Assembly: GCA_900312665.1 (NCBI GenBank)
Contig: ONZQ02000013.1
Coordinates: forward strand, 1,054,001-1,118,000
Reading direction: 5' to 3'
Origin: Cephalotrichum gorgonifer
Taxonomy: Eukaryota; Ascomycota; Sordariomycetes; Microascales; Microascaceae
Length of the DNA stretch: 64,000 bases
This document shows, one piece after another, positions 22,325 through 33,769 of this stretch (positions are counted from its first letter, which is position 1; the number at the start of each line of letters is the position of its first letter). Below the pieces are notes generated by a model. It searched no databases. It had not been told where the DNA came from and saw only the letters and a program-made list of their open reading frames with translations. The position numbers were made by a program, and so were the translations under genes.

Positions 22325-24681
22325 ATGGAAGCTGCGGCAAAACAGGTCAAACTCTTAACCCAGCGCATCCTGCCCGACCGACCGCACCAGCTCTCCTACA
22401 GCCCTGACAGCCGGTACCGGGTAGGCTCAGAAGCTAAAGGTCCCGAGGAACAAATCCACCGTCGTCTACAGTATATGACGTTCATTTCCGACGGCGACCG
22501 TGGAGTCCTATTGACGAGGTCATATTATGACATGCGCGAAGAACCCCCCACTCCGAGCGCCAGGGAGGCTGTGGCACCATCCCAGTCGGATAAGAAGCCG
22601 GCCACGAAAATGTCGCTTAGCGATTATAAGAACAAAGTGAAGCAAAAGTCTCAGTCTCCTCTCCCGCCAGCGAGGTCACTACCGAAGAAGATAGAAGACG
22701 TTGCCCCGAGGCATACGCAGGAGCGGAAGGGTGACAGCCAACAGCCTGAGCCATGGAAGAGAGATGCCCTGCATTCAGCTAAGGCTGGCCCTGGCTCGCG
22801 AGACCCCCTATCTGGTGATCGGTAAGTTTCAGCCAGCTCCTCGGATGTTCAAAGGAGACGGAGGGAGAATATGCATGCAGTGTTTTACTTCTATCATGAA
22901 GCTCCATGAGTGTGCTAACCTAATTCTATTGCAGCCCTAGTTCATTACCCCCCAAACCGCCAACGGCCCGAGGCCCAAGCCCTTCCCCGAGTGGGAAAAA
23001 GAGAGGATCTGACGAGGACGGGACACCGCGACCAGCAAAACGCAGCAAAGGAGACGAGAATGGCACGCCGGACGAGAAACCTCGGGGGCAGAAGGACATT
23101 GTGCGTCCGCGAAGCCAGTCGGACGCTCTGCGCAAGAAGGACACCGCCCCGACGACCCACGATAGGGGTGAGAGTAAACTGGGAACGAACAACTCTTCCT
23201 CGACCGCGAATGGACGGAGCATGCTTAAGGCAGCTATGAGCTCTGCCCACAACGGGTCACCCAACGCGCGATCACGAGCGGGCTCTGTGAATGGTTCGCG
23301 GCCCGAGTCGAGCGGCAGCTCGAAATCCACCCCTGTCAAAGCGCACACGTCGACAGGGACGAAGTCGACTGTTCCTCCGCTGCTCTCACCCTTGCACCTC
23401 TCCTTTGAGGGGACAAAATCACCTCCGAGAAAGATAGATAAGGCGCCAAGAAGGGACGAGCAGCCGAGCAACCACCGATCCACGCTGAAGGGCAAACCCG
23501 AGCGGCAGGCCGCGACGAAGAGGTCAAAATCGCCTTTGATGATACCGCCCCTCTTGTCGCCAACTCTGCCGCCCTTCGTTGAGGAAGAATTAACGCGGCG
23601 TAAGAAGGTGTCAGCTCAGGATACGGATAGCAGATCACCAGAGCATCCAAGAAACGTCAAGAAGCCACACGTCGCTTCGAAGGATGTGGAAAAGCCGAGG
23701 AGGGAGCAGCTCATAGTTACGCTCAGATACCCCAAGCGCATGTCGAAACGGGTGCAGCGACTGCTCGCGTTACCTGGGAAGAATGAGAGATCAGGAAGCA
23801 CGGATCCACAGGCGCATCCGCAGCCCTCTCAGGCGTCCAAGAAGAGACCACTTCAGAGTAGTGGTCCTCCGGAGATGTCAGGAGAAGCTCTCATCACCGC
23901 CACGAAGCGACCACGAAAGCCAGATGGAGCGCCCGCCTCGAAAACTGTTCCAACACCATCTACACCCCCCAGGCCACCCTCTGCCATGAGCCATGTTAAC
24001 ACCCCGGGGGAGAGCACCCTAGGCTCGTCATCACAGCCTACACAAAACCCATCTGCCAGCCAAGTGCCACCTTCCCTAAACCGGCTAAAACAACGACACC
24101 ACCGTTACTCGAGCCTTGGGACAAAGCTGAAGCATACGCGTGACGACATCGCCAAGCGCTTTCCTCAAAATCAGCTCCCCGATGCAGAGCACAAACTTTC
24201 CGTGGTGACGGGAATTGAAGCGACTCTCTCGTACATGATCGGGTTCCGGTCGCTCTTCGAGGTCCGACGAGCGGAGCGTAAACCGCCTGACTCGAGGGTC
24301 TGGCGCAGCCTCGTGCCCTTTGTGACCGAGCTCCAGCAGCAAGCCAAGAAGTTGCCCTTCGCCCACGCGCTTATACTCATCCTACACGAGGCCATACTAC
24401 AAGAGAGGCTCACCTGCCTTTACTTGGGTGATTTGCGTGTGCAAGGGGCGGTAGCCGATCTGCAGCAGGCCGGTACAGCGCAGTTCAAGTTGCGGGGCCA
24501 GATACTGGAGGTGTACAGACAGGTCGAGGAGTCGGGGCTTAAGTTGCCGGCCCTGAACGCGGGAGTATCGTTTGACGAGGGGGTTTGTAAGGCGTTGGAG
24601 GCGATGACGGCGTGGGCTGAGAGCGAGGGGCTAGAGTGGAGGGCCAGCCTATCAGTCGATGACATCTTGGCTGCGAACTGA
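22325..24681 (+). CDS. Putative Ell-binding (Ebp1) / AFF-like transcription elongation scaffold
   Basis: Two exons, 22325..22821 and 22935..24681, 747 residues; the phase-2 intron (GTAAGT donor, TTGCAG acceptor) keeps the frame. The middle is long, basic and Ser/Pro-rich, with two PPLLSP motifs (VPPLLSPLHLSF and IPPLLSPTLPP) and an early SLSDYKNK motif, features that I associate with fungal Ebp1-like proteins. The C-terminal 200 residues are helical and start with YSSLGTKLKHTRDD, then a LSYMIGFRSLFEVRRAE segment, resembling the C-terminal homology domain of animal AF4/FMR2 proteins, where the KLKH-type motif is conserved. Those proteins scaffold the super elongation complex with ELL. This assignment rests on remembered motif similarity, so it is moderate. 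Confidence 0.6.
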
Positions 24682-25808
24682 TTCTATTGATTTTCTTGCG
24701 ATTTGTTTCCCGGTTGTCATATACCCATTTTATTACTTGGTGCGTATTAACGGATGAGAACAAGGGTGGACCTCGAGGGACGAGGTAAGGTTGGAGTTGG
24801 CGGATAGGTTGCAAGGGATGAAACTTATGTATTTATATGAGAATAGGGAGGCGAGGCGTGAATGCGGATGGTGCGCCCCTGAGTTTATATATATGTATAT
24901 ATATATACACCTTGGGGGTCGTCGTTCAAAGAATACGGTGTGGCAGGGGACGAGGAGGAATGGTGTGTGTTCCCTAGGATCAAAGGGAAAACGAAATTGA
25001 CCGTTTGTTCCTGGCAGTCTTCTTCCTCAGCATCTCCTTTGTGAGTCCCGAGTGAGGATACCGGTCGAATGTTGGTGCATTCTAGGAGAGGGAAGGGGTG
25101 AGTGAAGGGCCGGTGCGAAGGTAATGGACGCATACAAGTATATGAGTCCGAGACCACTTGTACACCTAGCCCTGCCTCACTCTACCAATCTACTGAGCCA
25201 CATGTACTCGTGCAGGTAGCTCCCCTTAGTGTAATACTCGTGGCATGCACGCCATCCATTCCAGCTCCGTTTGCATCACGTTCACGAGAGGCGACGTACG
25301 GCAAGTTCAAAACGGACAAGAGGATGGGAGGCAAAACGGAGGACGAGCTTGGATCCGAGCAAGAGACCGGTCCTTCGGCTTCTCTCGGGGGAAGCAAGTC
25401 CCCACCGACTGTCCACCGCGGCTATCATGCGGGAAGATGCGGGATAGCTCCTCTCACCATGCCAGGGGCCGAGACTAGCCCCCCTCCCCCTGGGGAAGAG
25501 GGAGGGGCAGCGGACAAGGTTTTAGTCCACCCGAGGATAGGGATCGGGTATTAACTAACCCGCATATTCGAGATCTGGGGAAGCCGGGCGGTTGGGCGCT
25601 AGGTTTTGGACAGGGGCGGGGCCGTCGGGTGTTCTTGGGCGATCGGTTTGCCGCCCCCGGGATCTGGCGATGTTCGGGAGTGTTAGTGGAGATACGACGG
25701 CTCGACATATTAATCGGTTCTTGAGTTAGTAACATCTGTGTGAGGGAGTAGCCGATTCTTCTGTCTCCATGCTGTACCCTGGTTCCGAGGCTCCCCCGGA
25801 TGAGGGCT

Positions 25809-25858
25809 CGGACATAGGCAGGGGCATTTCGGACATAGAAAGGGGCATTCGGACACGT
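25809..25858 (+). repeat. Imperfect short tandem repeat, about 2.5 copies
   Basis: Units begin CGGACATAG and end in AGGGGCATT, repeated in tandem with a few differences, followed by a partial third unit starting CGGACA. Unit length is about 20-21 bases. Confidence 0.6.
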
Positions 25859-26455
25859 GCGGATGGGACCGGCTTATGATGGGCCGGGAAGCCCCGGGCG
25901 TTCTTTTCAGGTAAGACGTATTGGATGAAGAACTATAGAGGGAGAAAGGGGGGGATTGGTGTTTATATGTATCAAATTACTTGTTCGGGTTTGGCTGACC
26001 CACGAGTACGGGTGTGCCGTTCTTAGCAAAATGTAAATGTATATGGATACTTGTATAGATATCTAGGTGACGTATGAGTAAGAACAAAGAAGGAGTCCGA
26101 GTATGGGGTGGAGTACATGGCAGGTTGCTCCTGCCGTGACATTGGGGGTATCCGAACTCTCGAGAGTATGACGTCGTCGGGACGCAGGTCTTGATCAATA
26201 GGATTCGACCTAAAAGGGAACGTGCCACGCCTCGCGGAGAGCAAGATGAAAGGCGGATTTCTCGGCCGGTTGGTAAATGATACATAAAAAATATTTGTAT
26301 GAGGTATGAGGGATAACGGCCCGATCGGACATGGATCCCGCGCCGATCGAAGGAAGCAGTCGGGGTCTGTACCCGCTTATTTGATGTTTATTCGCTCACG
26401 TTCCCACTTTGAGAGAGTATTATTCTTACGAGTCCTCGTCTACCAGTAAGGATGA

Positions 26456-26497
26456 CTACGAGTACGAGCACGAGCACAAGCACAAGCACGAGCGCAG
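26456..26497 (+). repeat. Period-6 microsatellite (variants of GAGCAC)
   Basis: A run of hexamer variants (GAGTAC, GAGCAC, AAGCAC) in tandem. The first unit is the GAGTAC/TACGAG motif that is scattered through the gene-poor intervals. Confidence 0.7.
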
Positions 26498-28157
26498 GAA
26501 TATTTACCCGCACTCGGACTTGTACGATCGTCACATCTCCAACTGCAACTCTCGCTAGCACTAGTACGTCCGATTACTGACGGTGGCGCGCTCCAAGCGC
26601 CGTTTGGAGAGGGGGAGAAGCGGGTCGATGATGAACGATGTGCGTCTGGCGAAAGCAATAATCTGGACTTTGGTTGCCCGTTCGATGAGTGGATTACATG
26701 TATTGCTCGTAGAGGGCGGGGCCGTCCCATTGTCTCCCTTCGCTTTTTGAGGCATTTTACGTTATTAGACCAACGCTTGCTAGTCTGAGCATCCAACGAG
26801 GCGTCGAGGAATAGAGAAGGCTTTACCACTTTAAACCCTCATAGCAACCGGCTCGCGGGGCTGGCTTCTCCGTGGCGGCTCAATTGACTCAACGTCGGTG
26901 GGCCGTTCGGTGGGTCGTCGGTGGCACTGCATCGAAGATGAAAGAGCATAAGGTAATGGAGCTATCACGCCGGGTCCTGTTATTGGCAGGTGGATACGAA
27001 TGAGGTATTACGTCGACGGAGTCCGGGTTGAGTGTCATAGTTAGGTTAGACGGAGGAGGGGCACGCTGATAATTACGAGTACGATAGGTACCCATGGCCA
27101 TGCATGCACGAGTAACGAGTACCCATACTTTTTAGTCCGTTTTTGTTCAACTTGTAATAATAGCTTCAAACCTGGTGTACGCGAGCGCTTGGAAGCTTGT
27201 CCTGTCGAATCATCGGAAGGCCCGACTACGAGAGATGAGGTGGATTTTATAAATTTATATATTTGTAAAACGGCCGAGAGCGCCGATGTTCCCACCACGC
27301 CTCACCTCCGTAACCATAGCACGAGTTGAAACCGCCCAAAACCAAAGACGGAGGAGAGTATGTAGTAATAATTACGGGGTGGAATGACATGAGGAATAAT
27401 ATCAGATCAGGCTTCTGCCAGGTGGTTCGAGTCGGCCGCGCCAGTAACCTACCATGCTCGTTCGAGTACTTGTCGTGGTACCGGGATAATAGCTCCCCAC
27501 TCTCAGATCAGAGTGGTACTCGTACCTGGAGGGGTAGGTAGGCAACGTCGTGGTGGGCTATGATCGTATGAGTGGCTGTTGGTTGGGCCGCGCCCTTTCG
27601 GACTATCCAATGTCCAGACCTGCCGCTGCAACCGGCGATGGCGGCGGTGGACGATCGAGAGGAATAAGCAGATAAGGGCATTTGTAATTACGGAGGCAAA
27701 AGGTGAGTCTTTTGGTGTGGTGAGGGGTTATTAAGGCGAGAGTGACGAGTGAGGGGCGAGGTCGGGGGGCGAGGGGCGAGGCGAGACAAGCAGTGGCAGG
27801 CACAGGTGGGTGCATGGTGGGTGGTGGTGGGTGGCTCATACCATCAGAAAAAACCATGTCGTAACGTACCGTTAATAACATCTACCCGTCATTTTGTGGT
27901 GCCGCCCACCCATCTTGGCCGTAACTGGTGATAGGACTCAACGTATGGAGTACTCGTACTCGTAAACTGTGGCCCAGCCCCCCCCCCGGACCTAGCCAGG
28001 GAGGAGGGAAGGAGGGATGGATGGAGGAGGGCCATTTCATATTTCTATCTCTAGCTCCCACTTGAAATCTTGTTTCTGCTTTCTCCCCCTCCTCTCTCCC
28101 ATCTTCACATCAAACCTTAGCACAATATCTGAAGCTTCGCTTTCATCACCACTCTAG

Positions 28158-29361
28158 GTAAGCTTGTCCCACCATCAATCCCAATCCCAATCCAACATCA
28201 TCATACCCCCTTCTCCCCCGCCCACCACCTCTAGCTATCCTTCTTTGGGCCTCCCAAAACACTATGTCACTGTATCGCCCCTCCCAAGAACCCCCCTGGT
28301 CCAGGTTNNNNNNNNNNNNNNNNNNNNNNNNNNNNNNNNNNNNNNNNNNNNNNNNNNNNNNNNNNNNNNNNNNNNNNNNNNNNNNNNNNNNNNNNNNNNN
28401 NNNNNNNNNNNNNNNNNNNNNNNNNNNNNNNNNNNNNNNNNNNNNNNNNNNNNNNNNNNNNNNNNNNNNNNNNNNNNNNNNNNNNNNNNNNNNNNNNNNN
28501 NNNNNNNNNNNNNNNNNNNNNNNNNNNNNNNNNNNNNNNNNNNNNNNNNNNNNNNNNNNNNNNNNNNNNNNNNNNNNNNNNNNNNNNNNNNNNNNNNNNN
28601 NNNNNNNNNNNNNNNNNNNNNNNNNNNNNNNNNNNNNNNNNNNNNNNNNNNNNNNNNNNNNNNNNNNNNNNNNNNNNNNNNNNNNNNNNNNNNNNNNNNN
28701 NNNNNNNNNNNNNNNNNNNNNNNNNNNNNNNNNNNNNNNNNNNNNNNNNNNNNNNNNNNNNNNNNNNNNNNNNNNNNNNNNNNNNNNNNNNNNNNNNNNN
28801 NNNNNNNNNNNNNNNNNNNNNNNNNNNNNNNNNNNNNNNNNNNNNNNNNNNNNNNNNNNNNNNNNNNNNNNNNNNNNNNNNNNNNNNNNNNNNNNNNNNN
28901 NNNNNNNNNNNNNNNNNNNNNNNNNNNNNNNNNNNNNNNNNNNNNNNNNNNNNNNNNNNNNNNNNNNNNNNNNNNNNNNNNNNNNNNNNNNNNNNNNNNN
29001 NNNNNNNNNNNNNNNNNNNNNNNNNNNNNNNNNNNNNNNNNNNNNNNNNNNNNNNNNNNNNNNNNNNNNNNNNNNNNNNNNNNNNNNNNNNNNNNNNNNN
29101 NNNNNNNNNNNNNNCCCCTCGGGAGACGGAGAGGAAAGGAAGCTCTTTGACGGGGAAACGGCCTGCCCTTGGCCCCGCGTCACCTCAGCTACCCCGCCTA
29201 CATCGGAGCTTCCCAATGCAATCACGGCGAAAATCTCTTACGCCCGTTCCCGTGCCATATATACAAATACATGACCCCCTGCCCTCCCGTCTCTCCTCCG
29301 ACCTCTCTTCCTCGCTTTCTTTCTCTCCATACCAACTAACAGCTTTCCGGTCCCCCTCCAG
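28158..29361 (+). other. Possible 5'UTR intron of the GAPDH gene, interrupted by an assembly gap
   Basis: CTCTAG followed by GTAAGC at 28158 is a good donor, and an ACTAAC branch (29335-29340) with a CCTCCAG acceptor ending at 29361 lies 49 bases before the GAPDH ATG. The acceptor signal is strong; linking it to that donor is an inference, because 807 N lie between and may hide another exon. Confidence 0.4.
28308..29114. other. Assembly gap (807 N)
   Basis: An unbroken run of N upstream of the GAPDH coding region. Flanking sequence is C/T-rich. Open frames that cross it are artefacts. Confidence 1.
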
Positions 29362-29410
29362 AAACAACCTCTCTCTCCACAAATAACCAATCACATAAAC
29401 ATCCTTCACA

Positions 29411-31024
29411 ATGGTCGTCAAGGTCGGAATCAACGGCTTCGGTCGCATTGGCCGTATCGTCTTCCGCAACGCCCTCGAGAACCCCGAGGTTGAGGTCGTT
29501 GCTATCAACGATCCCTTCATCGAGACCCACTACGCTGTAAGTTAACTTGCGTGGGAGAAAATACCCATCAGTTTTTATTACTCATCATTCTCCCTATCCT
29601 CCCCTCTCTTCCGGAGTTTTTTTTTTTTTTTGGAAGCTACGCTTTCCGCCCTTATCTTTTGCCTCGCGGGGTTTGGAAATACAATGATATCACTGGAGGG
29701 GTATGGAGGGGTTCGAACAGGCATTAAGAGTGGGATTTTTGCCCCTCTTTGGTCGCGGACCCCCACCAACGCCAACAAAAAACGCGGTTGAAACCCCGCC
29801 AACAAAAAATTACCAGAGGGAGGAGGGGTAGCTGTAGCTGTGATAGCTCGCATGCTCTGCTCGGTACCAATCATGCAACGCGGCCAACTTTCGTGTGATT
29901 CGCAGTGCGATCATGCCTGAGACCCGTTGGGCTATGAGTCTTCATTCCCTTTTGCCCGATTGAGAATTATTTGGACGGAATATTATGCATTCAAGACGGA
30001 TCGGATAGCAACTAGGATGCAAGAATGAGCTAGCGACTGACCTGCGTCTGCTATATAGGAGTACATGCTCAAGTATGATTCTACCCACGGCCGCTTCAAG
30101 GGCTCGATCGAGGTCGCCTCCGACGGTCTCATCGTCAACGGCAAGAAGGTGATCTTCCACTCCGAGAGGGACCCCGCCAGCATCCCCTGGAGCAACTCGG
30201 GCGCCCAGTACATCGTCGAGTCCACCGGTGTCTTCACCACGACCGAGAAGGCCAGCGCCCATCTTAAGGGAGGTGCCAAGAGGGTCATCATCTCGGCCCC
30301 CTCGGCCGATGCCCCCATGTATGTCATGGGTGTCAACGAGAAGACGTATGACGGCAGCGCCAACGTCATCTCCAACGCCTCGTGCACCACCAACTGCCTT
30401 GCCCCCCTGGCCAAGGTCGTCCACGACAACTTCACCATTGTCGAGGGTCTCATGACCACCGTCCACTCCTACACCGCCACCCAGAAGACCGTCGACGGTC
30501 CCTCCGCTAAGGACTGGCGTGGTGGCCGCACCGCTGCCCAGAACATCATCCCCAGCAGCACTGGTGCCGCCAAGGCCGTCGGCAAGGTCATCCCCGACCT
30601 CAACGGCAAGCTCACCGGCATGTCGATGCGTGTCCCTACCTCCAACGTCTCCGTTGTCGACCTGACCTGCCGCATCGAGAAGGGTGCCAGCTACGATGAC
30701 ATCAAGAAGGTCATGAAGGCCGCTTCCGAGGGCGAGCTTAAGGGTAAGCTCCTCCCCATTCTTCCTTTCTCTCTTCTACTGTAACCAGAATGGACCATGG
30801 CTAACAAACTGGCCCACCTAGGCATTCTCGACTACACTGAGGATGACGTTGTCTCCACCGACATGATCGGCAACCCCAACTCGTCCATCTTCGACGCCAA
30901 GGCCGGTATCTCGCTCAACAACAACTTCGTCAAGCTTGTCAGCTGGTACGACAACGAGTGGGGCTACTCCCGCCGTGTGATTGACCTCATCGCCTACGTT
31001 GCCAAGGTCGACGGCTCCAAGTAA
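29411..31024 (+). CDS. gpd: Glyceraldehyde-3-phosphate dehydrogenase
   Basis: Three exons, 29411..29536, 30059..30743 and 30822..31024, 337 residues, the normal length. The enzyme converts glyceraldehyde 3-phosphate, NAD and phosphate to 1,3-bisphosphoglycerate in cytosolic glycolysis. The N-terminal NAD-binding motif INGFGRIGR and the catalytic Cys in ASCTTNCLAPLAK are intact, as is the C-terminal WYDNEWGYS segment. Codon use is strongly C-ending, as expected for a highly expressed fungal gene. The first intron is 522 nt, long for this genome; it starts with GTAAGT and ends in TATATAG. The second is 78 nt. A C/T-rich leader with a probable 5'UTR intron precedes it, a usual arrangement for strong glycolytic promoters in fungi. 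Confidence 0.98.
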
Positions 31025-32292
31025 AGGGAGTCATTGATTAACGGGGAATTGGTCTCACGAGAGTGTGGAAATTACTGGGTCTGAAGGAAAGGGGCGATTA
31101 GCCCGTGCCGCGTGAGAATACGCGACTCCTAAGACGGCCAGGGTGAGGGGAGGACATAATGATGAAAACGAAATAGTTGACCATAGATGGATGGGCAATG
31201 GGAAATGGAACATGATACAAACAAACCACTTACTACTCCGACCTATCTTGCCCCTGTGTCATGCCTTGTTGTGCCCGTATCATCCCATATCATCTCCTGC
31301 GCATTCTAAAGAGACAGGAATGTTCCCATCGTAGCACCTGAGATTCTTCTTATTCAAGATCTCGTTAACTGCGTGGGGCCAAGAGGTAGACCCGGACAGA
31401 CAATCATGATGGCCAGCGGCCAAGGGGAGATCTACTATCGACTACGGGCTATTGTAAATAAGAATGGCCGTGGAGAAAAAATACACTTAATTAGAATAAT
31501 GTTGGTCATCTATAACCAGTATGGGTTTCTGGAGAATGGAAGAAAGAAGGACGAAGAAGAAAACGACAAAAAGAGTCAAACTGGCGAAAGAGGGGATATG
31601 TTGTTGCTTCCCTTCCCCCCTTGCTTTCAACCTCTCCCCTCAAACAAGTTCAAGTTGACGCCCGATCCTCATTCATCCCACCCAGCACAGACGGACGTGA
31701 GCCTCCAGAAAACACAATTAAAGTTCAAACCAAGCATGCCTGTCTGTCTGTTTGGAGCTGAAACCCCCTCTTGCTTCTCTCCCTCACCCGCAGCAATCTC
31801 GTCTCGCCGTCACCTCAAGGACTCCGTTCATGAGCCGTCACACGTCCTTTCCCTCCCAGGGTATCTCGATTGCGAAACGAACAACGCCCCTAGATTCCCC
31901 TAAGATGATCGCCAAAAGCAAAACAAAAAAAAGAAAAAAAAAAACCATCCCCACACATGGCCTCCCGTTCCTATCCTTCCTCCCCCCCGCCCCCCAGTTT
32001 TCCCATTCCAGGCGTGATTCAAATTCCCCATCCCTCCCTCCCCTGTCCCCTTATCCGAGCGCCGTACGCTGATGCTGTTTTTCGAAGAAATTGTAATCTT
32101 CTCTGTTAATCGAGGTTTTTTTTTTTTTTTTTTGCAAGCCGCCCTCTCCGAAGAATATGTCGTCATGTCATCAAACGTAAATAAAAGAAAAAAGAGCCCG
32201 AGAAGAAGGTAACTGGCAAGCAAAACCCCCTTTTCCATACAAGTATATCCCGAGGGGAGAAACGAAATGTGGTCGCCCACACACACATCTCT
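31025..32292. other. Convergent intergenic region
   Basis: About 1.27 kb between the stops of GAPDH (plus) and the bHLH gene (minus). It contains an A-rich tract (31920-31945) and a T run (about 32116-32133). No supported gene. Confidence 0.55.
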
Positions 32293-33769
32293 CTACGGGC
32301 CGACCTTGGCCAGTTCCTCCCGGAGCATGGCATTGGAGTTGATGAGCTTCTCGAGCCAGTCGGCGGCCGCCTGGAGCATGTTGCTCTTGCTGTACCCGCC
32401 GCCCCGGAGCTTCGGCACGATGGCGGAGATCTCCGCGAAGCCCTCCCTGATGATGGTGCGCCGCTTCTGCTCGCTCCTGATGTGGTTTTCCCGCTTCTGC
32501 TCGTCCGTGAGGTTCTCCCTCGTCGGCTTCTTCGCGTTGCTCGACTTCCTGCGTCTCTGTCGGGGCGCGGCGGTGTCGACGGATTCGTCGGCGGCGCCGG
32601 AAGGTTCGGCCTCTTCGGCGATGGGGGAGGCCGAGTCGGCATCTGCGTTCGTTTTCCGCCGCCTGCTCGCCTTGGCGGTCCCCGAAACGGACGCCGCTGA
32701 CGAGGGGGAGGCCCCTTCCTCATTGCCCCTGCTCTTCTGCCTCTTTCGCGGGGGTCCGTCGGGCTCGTTCACCTCGAGAGCATAGCTGGATGCTCTTCGG
32801 CTGTGCGTCTTATTGGGTGACGCCAGGCCCGCAGTAGGACTGGACGGCCGTGTTGTGGCGGCGCTATTATTGACGTGGAGGCACCCTAGGAGATCGAGCT
32901 GGCCTTGGGAGATGGCCTCGAGCGTATCTTTCGCAGACGGAGCTACGAAACCCTGGTGGTGACCAAAGCTGGCATCAGAGCCCCAGCGCATTTTGGGCGT
33001 CCTAGACTGTGGCGCCGCCGCCTGCTGCTGCTGGAAGTGGCCGCCGTGATCTCCGGAAAACTGGCGGCCACTTCCGTGGTTCTGACCTCTCGACAGCGTC
33101 TGGCCATGCTGACTCAGGGCCATGAGACCCATTGGGCCCATCTCACCAAGACTACCGAGGCCGAGGTCGTGGTGGAAATGGTTGTTCCCTGTCGGCCCAT
33201 TCTGGAGAAGCGAAGCGGCCGCCACTACGTCCGGGGTCGGATGTCCGTTGAGCCCCGGATGATGAGAGAGCGGGCTATGTGGGTGATGGGCCGGAGGAGG
33301 CGGAGGAGGCGGGGGTGGCATTACGCCTGAGCCGCCCGGCACGGACGGAGACATATCATGGCCAGACGACATAAATTGGTAAGAGGATGCACTTGGTGAG
33401 CTATCGAGGTACATGTCGGACTCCCGCCCGTACGACGTTGCGGACCCGAGTAGCTCGGGGGCCAGTTCAAGCATGTCGAAGGGCATTCCCTCGCCGTACG
33501 ACTCGGCGAAGAGCCGAGGGTTGGCCACATTGCCAAGCCAGTTTTGGAGGTCTAGGGTCTCGTGCTCGGACAGGAGGGGCGCTCCAGACGGTGGCTCGGG
33601 AGGGTTATCGGTAAGATGGCCCGGCCGGTGGCCTAGGGACTCTGAGAGATCTGGAGCGAGGTCAGTCGCACGTCGAGGGTACGGGAAAGGAGGGCATAGG
33701 GGGTTGGATGGTTTTTCGAGACGTACAGCCGAACGGCAACGCCGAGTCCGGAGGTTGCTTGGTATTCAT
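32293..33769 (-). CDS. Basic helix-loop-helix transcription factor
   Basis: Probable two exons, complement(32293..33650, 33727..33769), 466 residues. The C-terminal 66 residues are a bHLH domain: basic region ENHIRSEQKRRTIIREGF, helix 1, a loop GGGYSKSN, helix 2 MLQAAADWLEKLINSN and a short leucine-containing extension. His, Glu and Arg at the usual E-box-contact positions predict binding to CANNTG sites. The N-terminal half is rich in Pro, His, Gly and Gln with a PPPPPPPPP run and is probably an activation region; a KRQKSRG/RRRKSSNAKK basic segment precedes the domain. The first exon is inferred: donor GTACGT, branch CTGAC and CTCCAG acceptor join in frame to LSESLGHRPGHLTDNPPEPPSG. The bHLH resembles Ino4/Mlx-type factors; targets are unknown. 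Confidence 0.82.

Larger units (their letters stand above)
24682..28157. other. Gene-poor interval rich in short repeats
   Basis: About 3.5 kb without a supported gene. It holds an AT microsatellite-like stretch (24885-24910), a period-6 repeat (26456-26497), an imperfect tandem repeat (25809-25858), and several GTACGAGTAC/TACTCGTA motifs (near 26457, 27073, 27108, 27516, 27950). Open frames on both strands lack domains and overlap. Confidence 0.5.

Noticed and set aside
26440..26829. 129-codon minus-strand frame with a Cys-Ala-Arg repeat
   Set aside because: The repeat is the translation of a period-6 microsatellite, not a protein domain.
28146..29274. Long open frames running across 28.1-29.3 kb on both strands
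   Set aside because: They consist almost entirely of N and are artefacts of the assembly gap.
29700..29725. GGTTCGAAC within GAPDH intron 1, tRNA-like
   Set aside because: Isolated T-loop-like string without the other arms; the interval is explained by the intron.
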